From the NCBI GenBank assembly GCA_030849065.1, contig JASAON010001420.1:1-23793 (forward strand): a stretch of DNA of 23,793 nt, in the 5' to 3' direction. This DNA comes from Jaenimonas drosophilae. Its lineage: Eukaryota > Euglenozoa > Kinetoplastea > Trypanosomatida > Trypanosomatidae. Position numbers and translations under genes: made by a program. How positions within the stretch are numbered: position 1 is the first letter of the stretch; each line of letters begins with the position of its first letter. Positions 15,814 to 22,615 of this stretch are shown piece by piece. Under the pieces are notes generated by a model. The model worked only from the letters and a program-made list of their open reading frames with translations, did not search any database and was not told where the DNA came from.

Positions 15814-18477
15814 ATGCTACCACGTTTTCATCATGTGGCGGCTCTGCTGCACCTCATTGTGTGTGTGTTGGTTGGCCTCCTCTACGCCATGTGGTCCTGC
15901 CTCGTGTATCTGCCGCGGTATGTGCTGATGGAGCGTCGTGATGTGGGCCATGCCGTGTGGGGAAAAGGCGCAGAGGTGCAGATTCTCTACGGCCGTAGCA
16001 GCAGCAACCACGCACACAAGAAGGAGATGATTCAGCGCATCGCATGCTTGCCACGTCTAGGTCGGCGAGAGCGCTATTCATCCGCAACACTTGCACATGA
16101 TGATGGTGATGATGATGATGTAGCAGCAAATACATCTCTGCCACGCCGTAGTGCTCCGGCAGATGGCGAAACCGCCTCTGCGCATCCCACGCCGCTGATG
16201 GAGCAGCCATCCAGTGGTGGCCATGTACTACAGAACCTCTTCACCTCTGAGGGAATCCAGTTGGTGCAACATGGCGCCACGAGAGCACCCGATGACGGTC
16301 ACGGGCGCGGAGATGCTGCACACATTGCAGCAGGCCGCGTATCGTGGTGGAGAAGGTGGCGGTTCCATCTTCGTGTTCCTGGCTGGCAACGTACTCGTCG
16401 GGTGCCACAGCGACGGTGCCGTTTGGCCTTTCTGCCTCCAGTTTATGCAGTACATCCACGTGTGCAGCTCCTTCTCTCCATGATGGATCCCCTGCGTGCG
16501 ATCTGGAAGTTGGCACTGCACATGATGTTTTCATCATCATCATCATCAACGTCAGGGAGGAGGCCTGCAACTGAAGTTGAAGAGGATAGTGCCGTGGAGT
16601 ATGTTGGCGATGCCTCCACGACGCCTGCACCTCTCCCGGCAAGCGATGCGGAGTGCGCGGATCTTGTTCGTGATGATGATGATGATGATGATGTATATGT
16701 TGATCAGCTGTACGCACGCAAGTCTGGGCTGAGATGGTTGTGTGGTCGTCGTCCAGATGAGCAGTGGCCTGGCCCCATGGTGGTGTTGTTGCTCTCCCCA
16801 TCCATCAGCCCAGGCTGGGAATCTGGCCACGCCGCGCGACGGGTATCTGCGCTCTGTGCAGCGCTGAGTGAGGCTGGGGCGTTGCGGATGGAGCATGGCC
16901 TTTCACCAACCGCACCCACATCTGTTTCATCATCATCATGTGCAACGGCTGGATCTGTGGAGGATGATGTGCGACAGAACCCACGCTACGCGCAGTGGTA
17001 TGCCGGCATCCTTCACGCATCAGTGGCCAACAACAACAACAACCATGTGCATCATGGCAGCAGGGCCAACGTTTCTGTGCAACTGAAGGATGTGGAGGCT
17101 GTGGCGCAGCATCTTCGTCATCGCCTGCGTCGTGTGGCAACTCCGGAAGCTCCTCAACCAACCAACAACAACAACAGCAACAACAATGTAGATGGAGGCA
17201 GCAGTGGCAGTGGCAGTGGCACCATGACACGTCGTGTGGTGCTCGTTGGTGTTGGTTGGTCCTACGGCGCCACACCCCTCCTCGCCGAGGCCATTGCCCA
17301 CGGCAGCTCCAGTGCGATGGATGCGTTGATGTGCATCAGCCACGGCCTCTCCACCAACTTCACTCTCGTGCCACCCAACGCCACCAATGCGGCAGAGGGT
17401 GGGTTGCTACCGCCCCATTTGCTTCTCACGCGGGAAATTGGTGGCTCAGCACGCCTACTCATCATCCTCGCTCGGCTGCAGTGTTTGGCACAGAAGCTGC
17501 GTCAGCATGTGGCAGTAGCAACAACGTCCGACGATGATGTGCGTGAGGATGTTGCGCATAGTGGCAATCGTCGCAGGTCCTCCAAACGGAGGGGCCTGTG
17601 GAGCGCGCTACGTCGGCTGCCACATGTTCTGGCGATGATTGAGGCTGCACGTGTGGAGGTGCAACAAGATTTAGCGGGATTGGCACGGGTACCACGTTGG
17701 CAGCTCCAGTCATCCGCGCACCATGTTGATGCCGATGATGCCCACGTATGCAAAGACGAAGACACGGCTCTAGATGGTGTCTGCGTACGTCGTCGTGAAC
17801 CTCCCCGACCCCTCTCCACCTCAACGCTGGCTCACTACGCCACACTCGATTGGGCGGCGATGTTGCAACGTCATGATGCTGCTGAGCTGGTTTCTTCCCC
17901 AGGGCCATCCACACCCCACATCTCCGCCGCCGGCTTCCAACACAGCAACAACAGTGATACGTGGCTGCTCGACGTGGCACAAGGATTGCCACAGCACAAC
18001 AACGTACGCAACACCTCCTTGCCTACTTCTGCATCCTCTTCACCGCAACAACAACAACAACACGTGAAGAAAAAGCCAAAGACGCCCAACGTGGGGCGTC
18101 GTCCAGCCGCCACAAAGGCAGCCGCGCATCTCGATCTATACGCCAGAGATGCGCACCACGCCGCCTTGCTGAAGCGCATCGCCCTGCCCACCTTGTTGGT
18201 ACACGCTCGTGATGATGATGTGGCACCACTGGCCACACTTCCTCCACAGGACCTCCTTGAGCGTCATCCGCAACTGTGGTACGTCTTCACACGTCGTGGA
18301 GGCCACGCCTGCTTCGTGGAGAATCTGAAGCAGCTGCGTTCTACCCCACGTCTTCGTGTGTGCCGTAGTGAGCGCATGGGCCCACGACTGATGCTTGAAG
18401 GAACCACGTGGATGGAACAGCTCTTGGTGGAGTTTGTGGCCAGTGCCGTGCTTCATGAATCAGCCAAGACCCGTTGA
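15814..18477 (+). CDS. Membrane-anchored alpha/beta hydrolase, ABHD1/3 (EMB8)-like, 887 aa
   Basis: The frame is open from 15781, but 15778-15780 is both a stop and the predicted splice acceptor, so the ATG at 15814 is taken as the start. An N-terminal hydrophobic helix (about residues 6-32, LLHLIVCVLVGLLYAMW) suggests a membrane anchor. Hydrolase parts are scattered between low-complexity inserts of Asp, Asn, Ser, Thr and His: VVLLLSPSISPGWESG near 319 may be the oxyanion-strand region, GWSYG places the nucleophile at Ser483, LLVHARDDDVAP gives the acid among Asp800-802, and RRGGHACF gives His831. Order and spacing of the triad fit the EMB8/ABHD family, whose members act on lipids or esters; the substrate is unknown. 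Family members are about 350-450 aa, so roughly half of this protein is insert. Homology is judged from motifs only. The stop is TGA. Confidence 0.75.
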   Translation: MLPRFHHVAALLHLIVCVLVGLLYAMWSCLVYLPRYVLMERRDVGHAVWGKGAEVQILYGRSSSNHAHKKEMIQRIACLPRLGRRERYSSATLAHDDGDDDDVAANTSLPRRSAPADGETASAHPTPLMEQPSSGGHVLQNLFTSEGIQLVQHGATRAPDDGHGRGDAAHIAAGRVSWWRRWRFHLRVPGWQRTRRVPQRRCRLAFLPPVYAVHPRVQLLLSMMDPLRAIWKLALHMMFSSSSSSTSGRRPATEVEEDSAVEYVGDASTTPAPLPASDAECADLVRDDDDDDDVYVDQLYARKSGLRWLCGRRPDEQWPGPMVVLLLSPSISPGWESGHAARRVSALCAALSEAGALRMEHGLSPTAPTSVSSSSCATAGSVEDDVRQNPRYAQWYAGILHASVANNNNNHVHHGSRANVSVQLKDVEAVAQHLRHRLRRVATPEAPQPTNNNNSNNNVDGGSSGSGSGTMTRRVVLVGVGWSYGATPLLAEAIAHGSSSAMDALMCISHGLSTNFTLVPPNATNAAEGGLLPPHLLLTREIGGSARLLIILARLQCLAQKLRQHVAVATTSDDDVREDVAHSGNRRRSSKRRGLWSALRRLPHVLAMIEAARVEVQQDLAGLARVPRWQLQSSAHHVDADDAHVCKDEDTALDGVCVRRREPPRPLSTSTLAHYATLDWAAMLQRHDAAELVSSPGPSTPHISAAGFQHSNNSDTWLLDVAQGLPQHNNVRNTSLPTSASSSPQQQQQHVKKKPKTPNVGRRPAATKAAAHLDLYARDAHHAALLKRIALPTLLVHARDDDVAPLATLPPQDLLERHPQLWYVFTRRGGHACFVENLKQLRSTPRLRVCRSERMGPRLMLEGTTWMEQLLVEFVASAVLHESAKTR

Positions 18478-18499
18478 GGTCGGTGGGGAGGGGTGGGGG
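18478..18499 (+). other. Potential G-quadruplex just after the hydrolase stop codon
   Basis: Immediately after the TGA (18475-18477) come GG, GG, GGGG, GGGG and GGGGG separated by one or two bases. Four or more two-tetrad runs are available, and three runs could support more tetrads. It lies on the coding strand, so it would be present in the mRNA 3' UTR. Confidence 0.55.
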
Positions 18500-18549
18500 C
18501 GTGCGTATGCACGTCCATTCATCTCTTCTTTTGGATGTTCCTGCTTTCC

Positions 18550-18563
18550 GTCGCATATGCGAC
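18550..18563. repeat. 14-base perfect palindrome
   Basis: GTCGCATATGCGAC is its own reverse complement. A second perfect palindrome, ATGTACGTACAT, lies at 18588-18599. Their function is unknown. Confidence 0.8.
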
Positions 18564-18719
18564 CCTGCCCGTACGTTTGTGGCACGCATGTACGTACATA
18601 CTGCCAACGTGTTTTCCTGTGCTGATGCTTGTATATTCACGTGTTGAGGCACACACACACACGCATCATTGAATGTGCAAAGACACAGATTTGCGTGCTT
18701 TTTTTTTTCATGCATCAAG

Positions 18720-18782
18720 TTACGTTCTTCGTCACCTCACCTCATCTTTTGTACCACACCTACCTATACCTACGTAGCTTAG
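18720..18782 (+). promoter_or_regulatory. Candidate spliced-leader acceptor for the small tail-anchored gene
   Basis: A T10 run (18699-18708) and a pyrimidine-rich stretch at about 18724-18772 end in TACGTAG (AG at 18776-18777), closely followed by CTTAG (AG at 18781-18782). The leader would be 48 or 43 nt. The sequence CTTAGAACACA here is repeated at the transporter acceptor near 22539. Confidence 0.5.
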
Positions 18783-18825
18783 AACACATACACACACATC
18801 TGCACATACGCGCAGAATAAGTTTC

Positions 18826-19158
18826 ATGGCGGGAAAGCGAAAGGCAGCGGCACGACAGCGGAGTGCCTCGGTATCGAGAGGGGCTGCGGCATCCACTGCG
18901 GCGCCCAACAACGCATATCGCAACGGTAGCGTGGTGGCATCGGCGGCCTCCTCCGCCATGGCCGCCGAGGCACTCAACGTGCACCGGCTCCTCTCTGCCT
19001 CCTCTCGCGACGTTCATGCTGTTGGTGCGAAGCTCCACCACCGCACCGGCGGGTGGGGCTACTGGTCAGCCGTGATGGCGATGCAGCTCCTGCTTCTCAT
19101 CTGGCTCCACTGGGTTCATCAGATGTACCGCCAGTGGCAACACGTCATGTCTGTGTAA
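18826..19158 (+). CDS. Small putative tail-anchored membrane protein, 110 aa
   Basis: I do not recognise a family. The first 20 residues are strongly basic (MAGKRKAAARQR), the next 40 are Ala/Ser-rich and probably disordered, and one hydrophobic helix lies near the end (about residues 79-97, YWSAVMAMQLLLLIWLHW), followed by a 13-residue tail. This is the layout of a tail-anchored protein of the ER, mitochondrial outer membrane or peroxisome; Sec61-beta has a similar build, but I see no clear Sec61-beta signature. It is accepted as a real gene because it has its own pyrimidine tract, acceptor and A/C-rich leader, a sensible start, and a composition unlike the repeat-coded frames around it. The stop is TAA. 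Confidence 0.65.
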   Translation: MAGKRKAAARQRSASVSRGAAASTAAPNNAYRNGSVVASAASSAMAAEALNVHRLLSASSRDVHAVGAKLHHRTGGWGYWSAVMAMQLLLLIWLHWVHQMYRQWQHVMSV

Positions 19159-19558
19159 GGCACATGCGCACATATAACCCACAAACAAGAGGAAGATGAA
19201 TGCATGAATGGATGAGTAGCAATCTGGTGTGTGTGTGTATTTGGGGGCTGGTGTGTGGCATGTTGTTGTTGCCTGTGTTCGTTTCTTTGATGTTGTTGTT
19301 AGTACATGCATGGCCATGACCTCCACCTCTTCCTCCACCCCAACAAGCTGTTTTCAGCACCTTGTGTGCTGTACGTTGTCTGTCAGTGACGGGCGGAGCT
19401 CCCTCTACATACATACGTGCATACATACGCACTCTCCTCTCACCCAACGCGGCTGTGTATTGACAACGCGCTGATTTCTTCGACAGTTGTTGTGGATGCT
19501 GCCACTTCACTAAACCTGAACCTCATGATGTGGAGGTACACCATACACCACGTACGTA

Positions 19559-19574
19559 TGTGTGTGTGTGTGTG
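19559..19574 (+). repeat. (TG)8 dinucleotide repeat
   Basis: Sixteen bases of perfect TG alternation upstream of the kinase splice signal. They are complementary to the AC tract at 19672-19686. Confidence 0.95.
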
Positions 19575-19586
19575 CTCACAACGCGA

Positions 19587-19635
19587 CCTCTAACCTTCAT
19601 CTTCTCTTCCTGCTCCACACCAAACCCCTTACAAG
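19587..19635 (+). promoter_or_regulatory. Spliced-leader acceptor for dihydroxyacetone kinase
   Basis: A pyrimidine-rich tract (about 19587-19616) is followed by ACAAG with the AG at 19634-19635, and another AG at 19636-19637. The predicted leader is about 70 nt, A/C-rich, with a CAA run and a CA tract. Confidence 0.6.
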
Positions 19636-19671
19636 AGTCACACAACAACAACAACATACACATTTATACGT

Positions 19672-19686
19672 ACACACACACACACA
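19672..19686 (+). repeat. AC dinucleotide tract in the 5' leader
   Basis: Fifteen bases of perfect AC alternation, ending 21 bases before the start codon of the kinase. It can pair along its whole length with the TG tract at 19559-19574. Confidence 0.95.
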
Positions 19687-19707
19687 AACAAAATACGTCG
19701 TACCTTC

Positions 19708-21483
19708 ATGGCTTCTATTGTGCCCAAGTTCATTGACGACCCCGTCAACGTGGTGGGCGAGGTCACCTCGAGCCTCTGCACCCTGCGAGCCAACTGCCGC
19801 CGCATCGCCAACACTAATGTTATTGTGGCGGACAACATGGATACCCAGCCGGTTCTTCTCGTGTGTGGCGGGGGCAGTGGTCATGAGCCTGCTCACGCCG
19901 GCTTCGTGGCCGATGGCTGGCTGAGTGCGGCGGTGTGTGGCAACGTCTTCGCCTCCCCACCCACGGCCCACGTGACGGCCGCCATTGAGTACCTTGCCAA
20001 GCGTCAGGGCCAAAATGGCGCGGGCATCTTGGTTATTGTGAAGAATTACGCCGGCGACTTGCTTAATTTTGGCTTCGCGGTGCGTCAGGCACAACAACGT
20101 GGCATTCGCTGCGAGATGGTCCTCGCCGCCGACGACGCCGTCTTTGGCACCACTGACGTGAGCCGTCGGCGTGGGCTGGCGGGCTGCTGCCTTCTGTACA
20201 AGGCACTGGGCGTTGCAGCCGTCAAGGGCCACTCCCTTGCTCAGCTAAAGAACCTGGCTGAGCGTCTCTCTGCACGTATGCGTACCATTGGGGCCTCATT
20301 GAGCTCCTGCGCGATGCCCGGTGGTCCGGCGAGCTCCACCTTGCCCGCCAACACGGTGGAGATTGGCCTGGGCATCCATGGCGAGCGTGGATTGATGCAG
20401 GTGCCCTTCACGGGTGTCACTGACCTCGTGGAGCGCATCATGGATATCCTCTACGGGGTGAAGAATGAGGATAAGTGCCTCTCACCCTTGCCACGCCAGG
20501 AGAAGGTGTTGGTGCTCGTAAACAACCTCGGCTCCACGACAGACCTCGAAATGTCTCTGATTGCGGGCCACACAGTGCGCTACCTCCAAATGGCGGGGAG
20601 CACCGTCATTGGCATCCACGTGGGGCGGCACATGACCTCTCTTGAGATGCACGGCTTCTCCATCACGGTGTTGACCGTGACGGATGAGTCCGACCTGGAG
20701 TTCCTCCTAAACACCAACGACTTTCAGGCACCACTGATGAACTTCCACGTCCCACACGGGGGCCAGATGGAGGAGTGGGAGATTGCTGGGCCACGCACGG
20801 CACTGCAGATTGCGCAGAAGCAGAACCAGGCAGAGCCCACGGGCCTCCTCTTTGAGGCGCAGAAGGACCTCTACGAGCACCTGAAGGGGGCGGAGGCCTC
20901 ACTCAACGCCATGGACGCTGCCGTTGGTGATGGTGACCTGGGCAGTGGTGTACGACGGGCGGCAACGGCGGCGGCGGAGCTCCTGCCGTTGCTGCCGTGG
21001 GCATCCGCCCCCAAGACACTGGAGGCATCCTTCTCCCTACTCAGCAAGGCAGTGGCGGAGGAGTGTGGTGGCACCTCGGGCCCCCTTCTTGGTACGTTGC
21101 TGCTTGGTGGAGGGGCGGGTGCTGCCCAGGTCCTTCGCACTAACCCGACGAAGCTCGTGGCGGCCATGTTTGCAGCCATCTCACGTGCCTCGGAGGAGGT
21201 TCAGAAGTTGGGTGGTGCGCATCCCGGCGACCGTACGATGGTGGATGTTCTTGATGCCCTGACGCAGAGCGCGGCGGTGGAGCAGGCTGCCAGTCTGCCA
21301 GAGATGATGGCTGAGGCACACGCTGTGGCGGTGAAGGCCGCGGCGGCAACCGCCACACTCCCTGCCAAGTTTGGCAGAAGCCGCTACTTGGATGGCAAGG
21401 AAGTGGGTCTGCCCGACCCCGGCGCAGAGCTCATCGTGATGATCCTAGGCACACTCCACACCTTCTTGCAACATCATCATTAG
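19708..21483 (+). CDS. DAK: ATP-dependent dihydroxyacetone kinase (triokinase type), 591 aa
   Basis: Phosphorylates dihydroxyacetone, and in many relatives glyceraldehyde, using ATP, feeding triose phosphates into glycolysis; relatives such as human TKFC also have FMN cyclase activity. It is the fused two-domain type. The DakK domain (about 1-350) shows GGGSGHEPAHAGF (54-66), NYAGDLLNFGFA with Asp117, the RRRGLAG segment, and EIGLGIHGERG with His224, the residue expected to bind substrate covalently as a hemiaminal. The DakL domain (about 372-591) has DAAVGDGDLGSG with Asp403, Asp408 and Asp410 for Mg-ATP, CGGTSGPLLGTLL, HPGDRTMVDVLDAL and VGLPDPGAELI. Length matches bacterial and animal single-chain kinases (about 550-580 aa). 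The C-terminus is three His residues coded by a CAT run, so no PTS1 glycosomal signal is present. Little low-complexity sequence is inserted, unlike the upstream genes. The stop is TAG. Confidence 0.97.
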   Translation: MASIVPKFIDDPVNVVGEVTSSLCTLRANCRRIANTNVIVADNMDTQPVLLVCGGGSGHEPAHAGFVADGWLSAAVCGNVFASPPTAHVTAAIEYLAKRQGQNGAGILVIVKNYAGDLLNFGFAVRQAQQRGIRCEMVLAADDAVFGTTDVSRRRGLAGCCLLYKALGVAAVKGHSLAQLKNLAERLSARMRTIGASLSSCAMPGGPASSTLPANTVEIGLGIHGERGLMQVPFTGVTDLVERIMDILYGVKNEDKCLSPLPRQEKVLVLVNNLGSTTDLEMSLIAGHTVRYLQMAGSTVIGIHVGRHMTSLEMHGFSITVLTVTDESDLEFLLNTNDFQAPLMNFHVPHGGQMEEWEIAGPRTALQIAQKQNQAEPTGLLFEAQKDLYEHLKGAEASLNAMDAAVGDGDLGSGVRRAATAAAELLPLLPWASAPKTLEASFSLLSKAVAEECGGTSGPLLGTLLLGGGAGAAQVLRTNPTKLVAAMFAAISRASEEVQKLGGAHPGDRTMVDVLDALTQSAAVEQAASLPEMMAEAHAVAVKAAAATATLPAKFGRSRYLDGKEVGLPDPGAELIVMILGTLHTFLQHHH

Positions 21484-21662
21484 GACGACGATTGATTGGA
21501 GCCAGCAGCATCAAGAACAGTGACGGATAGCTGGCAAGGCCCTTCTTGTTCTGCCTTTCATCAAGTGTGTATCTGGACTATTTTGGAGTACACGTACACT
21601 TGGTGCTAGTTGCTCTTCTCCTCTATTCCACACCCAGTGTGCTCTCGTCAATTTTGAACACA

Positions 21663-21705
21663 ACGTGACAGCCAGCCAAAGAGGGGGAGGGGGGGTACGT
21701 CACGT
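21663..21705 (+). other. 7-bp hairpin presenting a G-rich loop
   Basis: ACGTGAC (21663-21669) is complementary to GTCACGT (21699-21705). The loop holds GGGGGAGGGGGGG (21683-21695). Seven base pairs could arise by chance, so support is modest. Confidence 0.4.
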
Positions 21706-22209
21706 CAATCCGCTCACTTCCCCACCCCTCCTCCTACTTGCCATCATCATCATCATCAACACTGCATCCAGCAGTGACAGGAGGTACGTGTATTGCCAGC
21801 TCGACGCGCTTCTCTTGTCACCCTAACATCCCCGCCGTGTGGCGGAACACAACACCAAAACGTATTTACGAGGGCCTTTTTTTTTCCTCCTTCTCTTCGT
21901 GTGCATGTGGGAATGCGGTATCGTATCAGCTGTCTCTCCGTTCCCATCCAACACTCCCCCACCCCTGCCCTACCCTACCTCAGCACACACTGTCCTTGAC
22001 GTATACACGCCCACCAACACACTCATCCGCTCACTTAGCGTTTTTTTGTTGGTATTGAAACCACTCCCGCTAACACACACACACACACATGAAGAATGAA
22101 CAATGAAAAACATCTCTCCATCATCATGAATGTGTGTATGTGCGCGTGTATGAAGGAAAGCTCGAACGCTCGCCTACATGCATCCTGGAGAGATGTCGTA
22201 CCTCTTCTT

Positions 22210-22231
22210 CCCTCATCCCCCCCCCAACCCC
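22210..22231 (-). other. Potential G-quadruplex on the - strand
   Basis: C-runs CCC (22210-22212), C9 (22217-22225) and CCCC (22228-22231) give four possible GGG runs with short loops on the - strand, the template strand for the transporter gene. Confidence 0.45.
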
Positions 22232-22346
22232 TTTCTCCTTGTACAGACATACACATACACCCCTGCGGATGCTGATCATCTCTGCGGTCCCAAGTGAGGA
22301 ATAGGGAGGGACGTCCTATCGTGGCGCAACGCCGAACTCAAGTCGA

Positions 22347-22394
22347 TCTCTTTTTTTTTCTGGATTTCACTTCTTCTTTTGTGTGCGTGTGTAG
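22347..22394 (+). promoter_or_regulatory. Upstream alternative spliced-leader acceptor for the transporter
   Basis: A T9 run (22351-22359) and a pyrimidine-rich tract up to 22380 are followed by GTGTGTAG with the AG at 22393-22394. Use of this site would give a 221-nt leader with an upstream ATG at 22395 that opens a 63-codon frame ending at 22586. Confidence 0.5.
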
Positions 22395-22504
22395 ATGATG
22401 GCAAAGGCATCGCCGCCAACTCCAACAATCACCACCAACAACTGTTTTCATCTATATGCTGCTCCAGTGCCGTTCTTTCTGATGCACTCTACACACATGA
22501 ACAC

Positions 22505-22542
22505 CGTCGCTCCTCCCATTTTCTTTGTTATTCCTCACTTAG
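22505..22542 (+). promoter_or_regulatory. Main spliced-leader acceptor for the transporter
   Basis: A pyrimidine tract (about 22506-22539) ends in CACTTAG with the AG at 22541-22542. The leader is 73 nt, A/C-rich, and has no ATG before the start at 22616. Confidence 0.65.
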
Positions 22543-22615
22543 AACACACACGCACACTAACTCTCCCCTACACACACAATAACTAAACGAACCAACCACT
22601 GTCACTCGTCTTCTC

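Larger units (their letters stand above)
18478..18825. other. 348-base intergenic region with G-run cluster and palindromes
   Basis: Begins with G-runs touching the stop codon (18478-18499), followed by a 14-base palindrome (18550-18563), a 12-base palindrome (18588-18599), a short CA tract near 18650-18663, a T10 run at 18699-18708, and the splice signal of the small tail-anchored gene. No additional gene is seen. Confidence 0.6.
19159..19707. other. 549-base intergenic region with complementary TG and CA tracts
   Basis: Contains GTT/TTG-rich stretches near 19262-19300, a doubled CATACATACG near 19405-19432, (TG)8 at 19559-19574, a strong pyrimidine tract and acceptor at about 19587-19635, a CAACAACAACA run, and a 15-base AC tract at 19672-19686 in the leader of the kinase gene. 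No gene is seen. Confidence 0.6.
21484..22615. other. 1132-base intergenic region, longest in the window
   Basis: It has three pyrimidine tracts: near 21876-21900, 22347-22380 and 22510-22539. Other contents are a G5-A-G7 run at 21683-21695 inside a 7-bp stem, a CAT repeat near 21740-21757, a CA tract at 22073-22089 facing a GT-rich stretch at 22130-22148, and a C9 run at 22217-22225. Short open frames such as 22395-22586 look like uORFs or noise. No RNA gene or confident protein gene is recognised. Confidence 0.55.

Noticed and set aside
22395..22586. 63-codon frame after the upstream acceptor, considered as a gene
   Set aside because: Thr/Pro/His-rich with no homology that I see. Kept only as a possible uORF in the findings.
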